Shown here piece after piece: positions 36,775 through 46,669 of a stretch of 64,000 bases of DNA. Location: assembly GCA_963765585.1 (NCBI GenBank), contig CAVXXB010000016.1, positions 1 through 64,000 of the forward strand, given 5' to 3'. Position 1 is the first letter of the stretch; each line of letters begins with the position of its first letter. Below the pieces are notes generated by a model. That model was not told the origin of the DNA and made no database searches. It worked only from the letters and a program-made list of their open reading frames with translations. The DNA comes from CAVXXB01 sp963765585. Lineage in GTDB: Bacteria > Calditrichota > Calditrichia > JAJRVZ01. Made by a program: the position numbers and the translations under genes.

Positions 36775-37620
36775 TTATCCGAGATATTGGAGAAGCGTTT
36801 TACTGCGTGAACTATGTCGCAGTTTTAATAATGCTTTCTCTTTAATCTGCCGGACTCGTTCCCTGGTGAGTTTAAACATCACACCAATTTCTTCCAGTGT
36901 GTGCGGCTTTTCACCGGCCAATCCATAATATAGTTTGAGAATCCTTGCTTCGCGCTGACTCAAGGTGTTTAAAATATAATTTACATCTTCTTTTAAGGAT
37001 TCATCCATGACATCTGAATCAGGTTCCGGTTCTTGTTGATTGTGTAAAATATCAATCAATCGGCTGCTGCTGTCAGAGTGCAGGGGAGAATCCATGGAAA
37101 CGGCTCGTGATGCACGCTTTACAGTTGAAGATACTTCTTCCGAATCAAGATCCAGCACCTCGGCAATTTCTTCACTGGTGGGTGCACGTTCGTATTCCTG
37201 TTCCAGATGACTATATACTTTACCGATTTTTGTCAGCGTACCAACCCTGTTCAGGGGTAAACGGATCATACGTGTTTTTTCCGCAATCGCCTGAAGAATA
37301 GATTGTTTAATCCACCATACCGCATAAGAAATAAACTTAAATCCACGGGTTTCATCAAAGCGATATGCTGCTTTCATTAAACCCAGATTGCCTTCATTGA
37401 TCAGATCCTCAAGTGAAAGACCATGATTTTGATAATTTTTAGCAACACTTACTACAAAACGTAAATTGGCATTAACCAGTTTTTTTAAGGCACGTTGTTC
37501 ATTTTGTTTGATACGACGTGCAAGATCGATCTCTTCCTCTGGAGTCAGCAATTCAATTTCACTGATCTCTTTAAAATAATTATTTAATGATGGCTGATTT
37601 GATAACGGTAAATCGCTCAA
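36775..37620 (-). CDS. rpoD: Primary RNA polymerase sigma factor (SigA/RpoD, short form)
   Basis: A 281-residue group 1/2 sigma factor. Region 1.2 starts NYFKEISEIELLTPEEE; region 2 has NLRFVVSVAKNYQNHGLSLE, DLINEGNLGLMKA, RFDETRGFKFISYA and WWIKQSI; region 3 has PTSEEIAEVLDLD; region 4.2 has LEEIGVMFKLTRERVRQIKE. Region 1.1 is absent, as is common in FCB bacteria. The start is TTG at 37620 with GGAG nine bases upstream; no in-frame ATG is available nearby. It ends in a clear terminator and is monocistronic. It likely directs housekeeping transcription. Confidence 0.93.
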   Translation of the reverse strand: MSDLPLSNQPSLNNYFKEISEIELLTPEEEIDLARRIKQNEQRALKKLVNANLRFVVSVAKNYQNHGLSLEDLINEGNLGLMKAAYRFDETRGFKFISYAVWWIKQSILQAIAEKTRMIRLPLNRVGTLTKIGKVYSHLEQEYERAPTSEEIAEVLDLDSEEVSSTVKRASRAVSMDSPLHSDSSSRLIDILHNQQEPEPDSDVMDESLKEDVNYILNTLSQREARILKLYYGLAGEKPHTLEEIGVMFKLTRERVRQIKEKALLKLRHSSRSKTLLQYLG

Positions 37621-38075
37621 CGGCTTTACTCCATTTGTTAAAATTTTTTATTAATTGAAAACCTGCGAATTTAAGTAATTATTAAAGTGGAAACAATAAA
37701 AACCTGAATCTGTTAACGCATTGTTAAATGTTTGTTCATTAATTGAACTTACTTGGACTGATATAGTTTCATCAGATGAATAACTTAACAGTTATTTAAG
37801 GGGAAATATTCCTGTTTAGGTTAATAATATAGTTTTTTTTGAAATATGCAAATAAAAAATTATTTATTTTAAAATTAATGAGAGATGGATAAGAAAAAAC
37901 GGTTTGTTTTTAACATCTTTTTCTGAAAAAATAACTTCTCGCAGCGAAGCAGGGAATTTGAGATTAGGAATTGGGAATTGGGAACTGGGAATTAGTAATT
38001 GATATTTGCTCACAGCCAATTGCCAACGGCCAACTATAAATTTTTCAAATTGAATTATTTATTCTGCCAGTATGT
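37621..38075. other. Promoter region of the sigma factor gene with GGGAATT array
   Basis: A 455 bp AT-rich gap. Heptamers of the TGGGAATTGGGAACT type lie at 37965-38000 and ATTGCCAACGGCCAAC units at 38019-38035. The sigma-gene promoter must lie within the left part; I could not assign it. No gene seen. Confidence 0.45.
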
Positions 38076-39632
38076 TTAGGGTAAATAGTTCTTTGCCAAT
38101 GCGGTAAATTCACTTACCTGCGACTCAACCCAGCTGTTATCTCTATTAAGACAATTGGCCATTTCTTCTGCAACTTTACGCGCAATGGCCAGAGTTGCTT
38201 TTGTATCCAAAATCAGACATCTGGATCGACGGGAAAGAAAATCCTCAAGGGTACGCGCCATTTCCTTATGTACGGCCCATTGTACATGAGCCGGTGTTAT
38301 ATTAAATGTTGCATGATATTTAATTCCGGATTCAGTATTTTTCTTCATTAATGACAATATCTCCGGTGCATCAGATCCGTATTCGGCCAGATCACCAAAA
38401 GTGCTGCTATTCTTGTGATATCCATGGATCCGTAATTCGCGGGTTCCGGAAGGTATATGATCCACTTGGGCAATAACAACGGCATGGTCTATAGTATCCT
38501 CGGCCATCTTACGATAGGTGGTCCATTTGCCTCCGGTAATTGTTACCAGCCCTGACCTGGTGATATGGATCGTATGGTCTCTTGACAGAGTGGCGGTATT
38601 GGTTACATTGCCGCTGGCCACAAGCGGACGCAATCCGGCAAATACACTCAAGACATCTTCGGCGGTTGGATCTTTTTGCAGGTATCTTGCGGCATGTGAT
38701 ATTAGAAATTCGATCTCTGATTCAAGTGGAACCGGTTCCAGCGCAGGGGAATCAACCGGTGTATCCGTAGTACCCACTATAACGCGACCATGCCAGGGTA
38801 TGGCGAATAATACACGTCCATCATCTGTTTGTGGTATCATTATGGCACTGTCACCAGGTAAAAATGATTTATCAAGTACGATATGGATGCCCTGACTGGG
38901 ACTGATTAATTTGTCATCGATTGTTCCATCCAGTTCCAGTATCTGATCTGTAAATACGCCCGTCGCATTTATAACCGCCCGGGCGGATAACTGATACTCT
39001 ACATCAGCCTCATTATCATGGGCAACCACACCACTGACGCAGTCTCCCTTTTTTATCAGTTTTGTCACAGGCATATAATTGATGATCGTGGCACCTTGTT
39101 CTGCTGCAGTCTGAACCATATTGATCACCAGGCGCGCATCATCAAATTGCCCGTCATAATAGATGACGCCGCCCCGTAACCCCTCGGTTTCGATTGTCGG
39201 AATATGATTTACCGTTTCATCTTTGGAAAGTACACGTGAATCTCCGAATCCCTCTTTTCCCGCCAGCATATCATATAACTTCATACCAATTCCATAAAAC
39301 GGTCCTTCCCACCAGTCGTAATTTGGTACGATAAAGGGCAGGTTGTGAACCAGGTGGGGTGCATTTTTATGAAGAATGCCACGTTCTTTAAGTGCTTCCA
39401 GAACCAGCGATATATTTCCCTGTTGCAGATAACGAACCCCGCCATGGACCAGTTTGGTGCTTCTGCTGGATGTTCCTTTTGCGAAATCATCCTGTTCCAA
39501 AAGCAGGACCTGATAACCCCGGGACGCTGCTTCTATAGCACAACCAACACCCGTCGCCCCGCCGCCAATGATGATGAAATCCCAAATCTGCTTTTTATCC
39601 TGGATTTTCTGGATCATGTCTTCACGAGTCAT
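38076..39632 (-). CDS. glpD: Aerobic glycerol-3-phosphate dehydrogenase
   Basis: A 518-residue FAD enzyme that oxidises glycerol 3-phosphate to dihydroxyacetone phosphate and feeds electrons to quinone at the inner membrane. The dinucleotide motif is IIIGGGATGVGCAIEAASRG (residues 20-39). The family segments TSSRSTKLVHGGVRYL, VINATGVFTD and TITGGKWTTYRKMAED are all present. The C-terminal domain is complete. GAGGTAA precedes the ATG. No glpK or glpF is adjacent, so it stands alone here. The frame is unbroken and of normal length. Confidence 0.95.
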   Translation of the reverse strand: MTREDMIQKIQDKKQIWDFIIIGGGATGVGCAIEAASRGYQVLLLEQDDFAKGTSSRSTKLVHGGVRYLQQGNISLVLEALKERGILHKNAPHLVHNLPFIVPNYDWWEGPFYGIGMKLYDMLAGKEGFGDSRVLSKDETVNHIPTIETEGLRGGVIYYDGQFDDARLVINMVQTAAEQGATIINYMPVTKLIKKGDCVSGVVAHDNEADVEYQLSARAVINATGVFTDQILELDGTIDDKLISPSQGIHIVLDKSFLPGDSAIMIPQTDDGRVLFAIPWHGRVIVGTTDTPVDSPALEPVPLESEIEFLISHAARYLQKDPTAEDVLSVFAGLRPLVASGNVTNTATLSRDHTIHITRSGLVTITGGKWTTYRKMAEDTIDHAVVIAQVDHIPSGTRELRIHGYHKNSSTFGDLAEYGSDAPEILSLMKKNTESGIKYHATFNITPAHVQWAVHKEMARTLEDFLSRRSRCLILDTKATLAIARKVAEEMANCLNRDNSWVESQVSEFTALAKNYLP

Positions 39633-39699
39633 GTGTTACCTCTTTCAATTATCTACGAATTGATCGTTATCTTCAAAACTGCGGGCAATGATAATATGT

Positions 39700-39922
39700 A
39701 AATAGAACGCGGATTACGCGGATAACACGGATTTACACGGATTTAAAAAAAATAAATAATTATCCATGATAATCCTTTTTATCAATAAAACCTATAGCCA
39801 AAAAAATGAGCATATTTCACGCAAAATATGAAAATTGTACGAATTTAAACTCATTAATTATTATCATAGTTTTAATCCGCGAGAATCCGCGTTATCCGTG
39901 TAATCCGTGTTCTATTTGTTCC
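39700..39922. repeat. Inverted ACACGGATT nonamer arms around a 120 bp core
   Basis: The left arm GCGGATTACGCGGATAACAC and beyond (39706-39745) and the inverted right arm AATCCGCGAGAATCCGCG and beyond (39874-39912) consist of 9 bp units. The core has no reading frame. The element fills the gap between glpD and the hydrolase gene. Confidence 0.8.
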
Positions 39923-39936
39923 CGCTTCTGATAAGC

Positions 39937-40911
39937 TTAACGTTTAATCATCTTTTGTATCCAATACAATATATGTTCCATCCAAAGTTGTATTCTGTTG
40001 CGGTCTGCTTGTAAAAATTCCATGATTGCCCGGCTGACTTCAGGAGTCCGCAGATAACCGTACAATTTATGTGGATTTGATTTTCCCTTATATGCATAAT
40101 CATTATGAACTTCAATATCTTCAATCTCAATATTTCTGCTGTTTGGCACAATATCATCTGCCAGGTCATAATTTATGGCAACTTTATCCTCAAGGTCAGA
40201 AAAATTTATCCATTTATTTTGAATATTTTCCGGTACGCTGAGTTTCCCAAAATCCGGTATATGTTCAGCTAACCCGGCGTGGATTTTGCCCATTATAACC
40301 GGCACACCCAAAGGGGATCCCATGGTTATGAAAGTATTTACAGTCATCTGTTCCCTTAGTTCCTGCAATACTTCATACGCAATAATTGTACCCATGGAAT
40401 GTGCTATTAATAGAATTTCCTGATTTTTATATTTTAGGAGGGTGTTCTTTAAATCGTCCTTTATGGCAGTACTTACATTAGTCTGACTTCCTACCGCTTT
40501 TTCATCTTTGGAATAATAAATTTCCAGGTCGCGAAAATAATGATGAATAATAAGATCCGTTATGGCTGAAAAATTGATTGTTAAATCTTCGTTCAGCATC
40601 AATTTGTCCATTTGTTTTTCAAGGTAATCAAGGAACTTCTTGCGGTTGGACTTCTTTGGCGTTAGGAACGAAGAGGTGGAGGGCATATAGGGCTCTTCAA
40701 GATATAGCGGATTCTCAGGATCTTCGACAGATGGATTTAATGGCTGGGAGTGAATATATTTGGCCCAGTATACAAGTTCAAATTTGATTGAAGATCTTTC
40801 TGATCCAAGCCGCCGGAAGCCTTCAAATATGGCGTTAATCCACCATTGTTTAAATATATCGGCCGGTGGTTTATTACCAAGACCGTGAACACCGATTACG
40901 ATTTTTGCCAT
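39937..40911 (-). CDS. Alpha/beta hydrolase fold protein (lipase-like, cytoplasmic)
   Basis: A 324-residue hydrolase without signal peptide. It starts AKIVIGVHGLGNKPPADIF, with HGLGNKP as the oxyanion region, and has the nucleophile elbow LIAHSMGTIIAYEVL (Ser about residue 172) and a likely acid/His pair in the C-terminal part (SDLEDKVA, VHNDY). The layout resembles PGAP1- or serine-esterase-like proteins (DUF676 type) of unknown substrate. Immediately upstream is a cluster of TTAGCGAAGCGG-loop hairpins. Confidence 0.75.
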   Translation of the reverse strand: MAKIVIGVHGLGNKPPADIFKQWWINAIFEGFRRLGSERSSIKFELVYWAKYIHSQPLNPSVEDPENPLYLEEPYMPSTSSFLTPKKSNRKKFLDYLEKQMDKLMLNEDLTINFSAITDLIIHHYFRDLEIYYSKDEKAVGSQTNVSTAIKDDLKNTLLKYKNQEILLIAHSMGTIIAYEVLQELREQMTVNTFITMGSPLGVPVIMGKIHAGLAEHIPDFGKLSVPENIQNKWINFSDLEDKVAINYDLADDIVPNSRNIEIEDIEVHNDYAYKGKSNPHKLYGYLRTPEVSRAIMEFLQADRNRIQLWMEHILYWIQKMIKR

Positions 40912-40950
40912 TTTAATTCCGTCACATATACTACATCATTCAATCTATGT

Positions 40951-41169
40951 CCCCGGGAAATTAGCCGGGAGGTTTCTTGGTTATGTGTACTCTTTTACTT
41001 CCTGGGAAATTAGCGAAGCGGATTCCCAGGAATGTATACCCTTTGACTTTCTGGGAAATTAGCGAAGCGGTTTCCCAGAAATTAATCCCTGATGAAAGTT
41101 TCCCAAATTATCCATGTACACAAGAATGAGCACACATTTAAGAATAAGGAGATTAGCGTAGCGATCTCC
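40951..41169. repeat. Cluster of four hairpins with the loop TTAGCGAAGCGG
   Basis: Stems differ but loop length is fixed at 12: GGGAAA/TTTCTT (40955-40978, degenerate), CCTGGGAA/TTCCCAGG (41001-41030), CTGGGAAA/TTTCCCAG (41051-41078) and GGAGA/TCTCC (41148-41169). The stem changes are compensatory while TTAGCGNAGCGR is kept in three of the four. A fifth copy lies at 62426-62452. Confidence 0.8.
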
Positions 41170-41217
41170 GGGAGTTTTACACACACATAGATATTATAGT
41201 TAGTTACACCATATGCA

Positions 41218-42906
41218 CTATTTGGATAAATCATATTCTTTCAGTTTTCGCCATAATGTGGTTCTGCTGATCCCTAGCAATTTTGCCACCTGGCTGTAGT
41301 TATGATTTTCCTGTTCTATTAATTTTTTTATATGAACTGCTTCACGGTCTTTCAATTTTGTACCAGGTCGTTCCACATCTTCTGCAAATTCCTGTTCCGT
41401 TTGGATTTGCTCCGGTAAATCGGTCAGCGTAATTCGATTACCTACAGACACCGCAACCGCATGCTCGATCACGTTCTCAAGTTCCCGGATATTGCCCGGC
41501 CAATGATAGAATTGTAATCGGTTCTTTACCTCATCGGTTACGTCGAGAATACTCTTTTGATGCAATAGATTCATTTTTTCTATAAAATGTCTCGTTAACA
41601 GGGGGATATCTTCTGGTCTTTCGAACAGTTTTGGCAGATGAATTTGCACCGTATTAACACGAAAATAGAGGTCGGTCCTGAATTTGTCCTCGTCGATTAA
41701 TGATTGCAGATTACGGTTTGTGGCAGCCACCAAACGAACATTTACTTTGATCGGCTCAGGATTGCCAAGTCGCAATATCTCACGTTCTTGCAATACACGT
41801 AAAAGTTTAACCTGTATTGCCGGCGGAATGTCTCCTATTTCATCAAGAAATAAAGTACCGCCACTGGCTATTTCCACCAGCCCATGTTTCAAACTAATTG
41901 CGCCGGTAAAGCGCCTTTTTCATGACCAAATAATTCGGCTTCCAGCAAGGTCTCGGGAATCGCACTACAATTCACAGCAATAAACTTGTTTTTTTCTCTT
42001 TTACTATTCTGATGAATAGCACGGGCAATCAATTCTTTTCCGGTACCGGTCTCACCACTGATCAATACATTAATATCCACCTGAGAGATTCGTCTTACCA
42101 ATTCAAATATCTTCTGCATTTCCCGGTCGCGGGACACAATTCCGCTAAACTGAAATCGCTTGTCGGAGTGTAACCACTCATTAAAATCTTCAATTTCAGA
42201 TTCCCGTTCATGATCAAATGAGGCTAATAATTCCGCTCTTTTTTGTTGATATAATTCTATGATTCCCTTTATGTGATCAAATTTCTGCACAAAAACATTT
42301 GATAATTTTTTAACAGACTTGGGAACCGGGGAATTATCGTATTGGAAATATATGTAAAGAACATTTTTATTTTCTGCGATTGGAGAATAAATTTTTTGCC
42401 ACAACCACTCATTATTCAAATCAAGATTTATAATAATGGACGGATGTTTTAATAAACTTAAGAAACCCGGATTCATCAATTGGAATACAGCCGGAGTTAA
42501 AGGCCGAATCGTAAAGATCCTCCATCGCATCACTGAAATGAAATATTTTTGTAACCGCATGTTTTCGAAATACCTGGCCTATTTCCAAAATTTTGGACTT
42601 ATCCTGCCCACAGAGCAAAATGTGAAATCCCTGGACATCTTCAGAAATTTTGTAGGCAATATCATATAGAGCCTCAGACTGTGACGTGCTAAGTGACTCA
42701 AGTTCCGGCCGGCCGTAAATTTTTTGATTAAAATTCAGTGCGGTGCGATAGATCTTACCCAGTATGGGACCGGTCGCATTTTTATTCATCGCGATGTTGA
42801 ATTTTTCTTTTAGCCAGGACAGTGTGGTGGATATATCACTTTCACTATTAATTTTACCTGATGCTAAGTCAAGAAAAGTATGTAATGAGGCGGATTGATT
42901 TTGCAC
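41218..42906 (-). CDS. Sigma-54-dependent transcriptional activator, frameshifted
   Basis: An activator of about 560 residues in three frame segments. The N-terminal part (from a GTG at 42906) is a sensory region I do not recognise. The AAA+ domain has Walker A SGETGTGKEL, FIAVNCSAIPE, ELFGHEKGA, Walker B GGTLFLDEIGD, AATNRNL and PGNIRELENVIEHA. The C-terminal Fis-type helix-turn-helix is NYSQVAKLLGISRTTLWRKL. One T missing from a T-run near 41905 breaks the frame inside the GAFTGA loop that contacts sigma-54; adding it gives KGAFTGAISLKHG. A second break lies near 42480. Predicted sigma-54 promoters occur at 44347 and 59781. Confidence 0.88.
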
Positions 42907-43130
42907 TCACTTATTGTAAAATTATCATTGCCAAGCTGTTGGGAGAGTAATTTTTCAACAGATTCGGCTGTGTTTTTTTCAATAACAGAAACAAAAAATA
43001 TATAGGCGGTTTTCTCCCGGTCAAGAATCAGAATCTCCTGAAGATGATTGGGTTGAAATGAATCATATATATCTTCAATCCAATCCAACCGCTCCGTCTT
43101 TATGTTTATTATTAATGATTGTATTAACAT
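42864..43130 (-). CDS. Small protein or N-terminal segment of the sigma-54 activator
   Basis: An 88-residue frame beginning MLIQSLIINIKTERLDWIED and overlapping the start of the activator by 43 bp. It may be a separate small gene, or the true N-terminus of the activator split by an indel near 42900. The sequence (HLQEILILDREKTAYIFFVS) looks like an alpha/beta domain similar to N-terminal regions of some activators. No separate ribosome binding site is clear. I lean toward it being the activator's own N-terminal domain. Confidence 0.5.
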   Translation of the reverse strand: MLIQSLIINIKTERLDWIEDIYDSFQPNHLQEILILDREKTAYIFFVSVIEKNTAESVEKLLSQQLGNDNFTISECKINPPHYILFLT

Positions 43131-43229
43131 ATAAACTGCTTTTTAGCTCAAAATATCATGAATACGTAAAGTTTATTCATCGCTAGGATACAAATTCTAA
43201 ATGACAATCAGACACATGGCCTGAGATGA

Positions 43230-43370
43230 TCAATGGCAATTGGCAAGTGTGGCAATTGGCAAAATACAAGTATCAATTGCTTATTCTAAGTCTCTAATCT
43301 CTAAATCTCTAATTCCTAATTCCTAATTCCCAATTCCAAGTTCCCAGTTCCAATCTCAATTTTCTATCTG
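43230..43370. repeat. Mixed array: TGGCAAT, CTAATCT, CTAATTC, CAGTTCC units
   Basis: ATGGCAATTGGCAAGTG and a second copy (43231-43262), then CTAATCTCTAAATCTCTAAT grading into CTAATTCCTAATTCCC and AAGTTCCCAGTTCC (43293-43355). It is related to the CTAATCT elements but lacks the TTGACA core. Confidence 0.65.
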
Positions 43371-43382
43371 TGAAGCGAGTTA

Positions 43383-44201
43383 TTAGTTAAACGAATGAAT
43401 TTTTGAAAAATAACTACTAATAATTAGCATTGAAAAAATGATCCAGGTAAAACCAATAATAGATAAATAGGAAAGACGAATGCCTTTCCAATGGAAATTT
43501 TTTCGGCCTACCAGGGCCATGCCATAGATAATCCAGCCTAGTAATACGGCAATAAGTTTTGGATCCCATGCCCAATACGCACCCCAGGCGGTTTTTCCAG
43601 TAAATGCACCAGTTAAAATACCGATTGTATTAAAAATAAAACCAATCAGCAGGGCCCGGAAATTGAGTAATTCGAGATAACTGAGTGAGGGCAGGCGATC
43701 ATAAAAATAACCAAGTTTATTGCCCCGGAATTCATAGTAGAGCAGGATATACATCAATCCTGCGAGAAAAGCAGAAGAAAATGAAGCATATCCGATTAAG
43801 TTAAAAACCACATGAAATTCAAAATATACGTTTTTGAGGATTTCAGGTAACGGTGACTCAATATCAATAAAAACCATAGCAATGAGTTGTAAAACAAATA
43901 ATATCGAACTATGAAAAATGCCCAGAGAATATTCTTTCTCTGACCTGATATAGATCTTATTCAACAATGCAAAACACCACATAAAGGTGGTCATCGATTG
44001 AAAGGCATCGGCCAGTGGTAAATGTCCGCTTACGACATAAATCTGAATCAATACCAGTGTGTGAATGCTAATAGCAAGGTTGTCAAAGATTCTGGCCTGA
44101 TATTTATGACGATCATTCTTTTCGGTAAAATATCGATAGTAAAAGTAAGCCGTAATCAGATAAAGTATTGGAGATAAAATTCGTAATATTTGAAATATCA
44201 T
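43383..44201 (-). CDS. Cytochrome c assembly protein (CcmC/CcsA haem-handling family)
   Basis: A 272-residue polytopic membrane protein of the haem handling superfamily. The WWD-type motif GAYWAWDPKLIAVLLGWIIY lies at about residues 207-226. Conserved histidines for haem ligation are in ISIHTLVLI and YFEFHVVFN. About eight membrane helices are visible. It probably works with the CcmF-like protein at 51424 to move haem across the inner membrane for cytochrome c maturation. It is divergent from the TonB receptor gene, and the two share a 196 bp upstream gap. Start site without obvious ribosome binding site. Confidence 0.85.
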   Translation of the reverse strand: MIFQILRILSPILYLITAYFYYRYFTEKNDRHKYQARIFDNLAISIHTLVLIQIYVVSGHLPLADAFQSMTTFMWCFALLNKIYIRSEKEYSLGIFHSSILFVLQLIAMVFIDIESPLPEILKNVYFEFHVVFNLIGYASFSSAFLAGLMYILLYYEFRGNKLGYFYDRLPSLSYLELLNFRALLIGFIFNTIGILTGAFTGKTAWGAYWAWDPKLIAVLLGWIIYGMALVGRKNFHWKGIRLSYLSIIGFTWIIFSMLIISSYFSKIHSFN

Positions 44202-44315
44202 ATCGTTACCAACGTTTCAAAATTTAATACCCTTGTTTCATATTGAAATACAAATTGAATAATTATCAGATAATTCCCATCGCTAAATTTCTCCTAATTT
44301 AATAAAATTAAATGG

Positions 44316-44324
44316 CTTATGTAA
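44316..44324 (+). promoter_or_regulatory. CTTATGTAA motif, possible activator site
   Basis: CTTATGTAA lies 33 bp upstream of the -24 GG of the predicted sigma-54 promoter. The same nine bases lie 32 bp upstream of the second predicted sigma-54 promoter at 59781. It is very close to the promoter for a classic enhancer, so its role is uncertain. Confidence 0.4.
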
Positions 44325-44346
44325 TATTATTCTTATAGAAATTAGT

Positions 44347-44362
44347 TTGGCATGATTATTGT
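44347..44362 (+). promoter_or_regulatory. Predicted sigma-54 promoter of the haem receptor gene
   Basis: TTGGCATGATTATTGT matches the sigma-54 pattern TTGGCACGNNNNTTGC except for C-to-T at two positions. GG and TTG spacing is correct. It would start transcription near 44373, 25 bp before the ATG. The same sequence with two differences occurs at 59781. Confidence 0.55.
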
Positions 44363-44397
44363 CATATGTTTATATCTGTAATAGGAGAATATCATAA

Positions 44398-46482
44398 ATG
44401 GTTAAAACCATAATTATATATATGTTGCTAATATCTGGTGTAATGGCCGCAGAAATTTCCGGCACAATCCGTAATGCACTTAATGGGGCGCCCATAATTG
44501 GCGCCAATGTGATTCTGCTTAATACAAATCTTGGCGCTGCAACGAATTATCAGGGAAAATTTGTTATCCATGATGTACCGGCAGGGGAGTATAAACTGGA
44601 CGTCCAATACGTTGGGTATATGTTGGAATCATCCCCCGATATAAATGTGGAAGAGGATACACAGATTTCTTTAAAACTGGATATGAAGGAAGATGTGCTC
44701 GAATCTGAAAATATCGTCGTAACAGGAACACGTACACGTCGTTTGATAAAAGACAGTCCGGTGAGTACTGAAGTGATTCATGCAGATGAAATCAAAAATA
44801 TGGGTGCAGAAAATGTCGGTGAGGTTCTCGAGGAGCGTGCTGGAATCATCGTCAATCAGGATGGTGCACGTGGGGGCATGTTAAGTGCACAGCTCCAGGG
44901 TCTTGATGACAACCATACTCTTATTTTGATTGACGGGGCCCCGGTCATTGGGCGAATCGCGGGACAACTGGATCTCTCAAGAATATCTGTACAAAATATC
45001 GATCGTATAGAAATTGTTAAGGGAGCGGCATCTGCGCTATATGGGAGTGAGGCAGTTGGCGGCGTGATAAACATAATTACGCGCGCTCCGGAAGATCAAT
45101 TGGACTATAGCCTTAATGCAAATGTTGGTACATTTAACGCCCGTAATATTAAGGCAGATGCATCGACGGCTCAGAACAACACCGCCATTACCGCATCTGC
45201 GGAACACCATCAGGCAGATGGCTACGATTTGGATCCGCGCACTCAAAATACGACTTCTGATGACTATTCAAATTACACCTTGTTTGGCAAGGTAAAACAG
45301 ACCATTACTGACCGGTTATCTGTACAAGCCAGTGGTGAGTTCTTTGATCAACGGCAAAAGGGATTTGATGGGGGACAGCGGACCACGGATATTCAGAATT
45401 GGTATATGAACCTGTCGAGTCAATGGCAATTGGCTAATTTTTCAAAATTTACTGGCAGATTATATCATACATCCTATTCAAAATATATTGATCGGGCCGG
45501 GACAATAATAGATAACGTCGAAAAACTCACACGTGGCGAATTTATATACAATCGTGTGTTGGATAATCACATGTTGACCATGGGGGGCGAAATTTCTGAC
45601 AATCGTCTGAACACCAACCGGATTGATGAAGGTAATAAAGCCGTACAAAATTATTCATTCTATGCTCAGGACGAAATATTTTATAAAACACTTGAATTTA
45701 ACCTGGGTGTGCGTGCGGATTACCACTCCGAATTTGAATTTAACCTTTCGCCAAAATTTGGTGTATTGTTCAAGCCGACAGACGAATTACGTTTTCGGGG
45801 ATCATTCGCCCGTGGTTTCAGGGCGCCTGACTTTATAGAGTTATATCTGGTTTTGGATCACTCAGGACTCACATCGCAGCCATATATCGCATACGGAAAC
45901 CCGAATTTGACACCGGAAACATCTACAAGTATCAATGCCGGAGCTGAATATCATTTTAACAGCAGTGCGGTTGTACGTCTGAATGTCTTTAATAATCATC
46001 TTACGGATATGATTAATAGCCGGCTGGATTCCGTCACATCTGATGGCGTACAAATGTATACCTATGAGAATCTGAATGAGGCCTATACCCGCGGTATGGA
46101 ATGGGATATGACAATCCGCATGTTTACTTATTTCCGTCTGACCGGTGGCTACTCTTTTTTGGAGACTGAGGATGTTAATACCGGCAAATCGTTTTATAAC
46201 CGGCCAAAACATTCTGCCCGTGTAAAATTTGACTGGGATTTTAGTGAATTCGGATTTTCCGGAAATGTGAGATGGAGATATATTGGTGAACGTCTGGTGG
46301 TGAACATAAAGGGACAGGAATTATTTGCGCCTTATTATGCTCTGTGGTCTTCACGGATTGAACAGCGAATCTGGGGACCGCTTTCGGCCTACGTGAGCGT
46401 CGTTAATATTTTAGATTATCAGGACCGGGACTACGTAGCCTTGCCCGGGCGCCTGGTGTATATCGGCTTGGAGATAAACTAG
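44398..46482 (+). CDS. TonB-dependent outer-membrane receptor, probable haem receptor
   Basis: A 694-residue receptor: signal peptide (residues 1-18), carboxypeptidase-regulatory-like domain (about 20-100, SGTIRNALNGAPIIGANV), plug (VVTGTRTRRLIKDSPVSTEV to GGVINIITRAP) and a 22-strand-type barrel. In the barrel, RGFRAPDF and GNPNLTPE match the FRAP and NPNL boxes of haem receptors, with a His between them (VLDHSG). The next gene encodes an HmuY-like haem-binding lipoprotein, which strengthens the assignment. AGGAGA precedes the ATG and a sigma-54-type promoter lies 36 bp further up. A cobalamin-type receptor is the alternative. Confidence 0.88.
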   Translation: MVKTIIIYMLLISGVMAAEISGTIRNALNGAPIIGANVILLNTNLGAATNYQGKFVIHDVPAGEYKLDVQYVGYMLESSPDINVEEDTQISLKLDMKEDVLESENIVVTGTRTRRLIKDSPVSTEVIHADEIKNMGAENVGEVLEERAGIIVNQDGARGGMLSAQLQGLDDNHTLILIDGAPVIGRIAGQLDLSRISVQNIDRIEIVKGAASALYGSEAVGGVINIITRAPEDQLDYSLNANVGTFNARNIKADASTAQNNTAITASAEHHQADGYDLDPRTQNTTSDDYSNYTLFGKVKQTITDRLSVQASGEFFDQRQKGFDGGQRTTDIQNWYMNLSSQWQLANFSKFTGRLYHTSYSKYIDRAGTIIDNVEKLTRGEFIYNRVLDNHMLTMGGEISDNRLNTNRIDEGNKAVQNYSFYAQDEIFYKTLEFNLGVRADYHSEFEFNLSPKFGVLFKPTDELRFRGSFARGFRAPDFIELYLVLDHSGLTSQPYIAYGNPNLTPETSTSINAGAEYHFNSSAVVRLNVFNNHLTDMINSRLDSVTSDGVQMYTYENLNEAYTRGMEWDMTIRMFTYFRLTGGYSFLETEDVNTGKSFYNRPKHSARVKFDWDFSEFGFSGNVRWRYIGERLVVNIKGQELFAPYYALWSSRIEQRIWGPLSAYVSVVNILDYQDRDYVALPGRLVYIGLEIN

Positions 46483-46487
46483 GTCTA

Positions 46488-46535
46488 TTGAAAATTGGTA
46501 TTAGGAATTAGGAACTTGGAACCTGGATTGGGGAA
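46488..46535. repeat. TTAGGAA/TTGGAAC heptamer array
   Basis: ATTAGGAATTAGGAACTTGG and following units directly after the receptor gene; no clear inverted partner nearby. The hmuY-like gene begins at 46670. Confidence 0.5.
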
Positions 46536-46669
46536 AGTAGTTGAGGGCAAATTGTTTTACGCATTAATGAACTCACCATTCAGTATTGGATATTCGGGTT
46601 AACTGCGATCCAGGTTTCACATTCATAAAAACTTTAATGTAGTAAAAAACTAATAAGAGGAGATACAAA

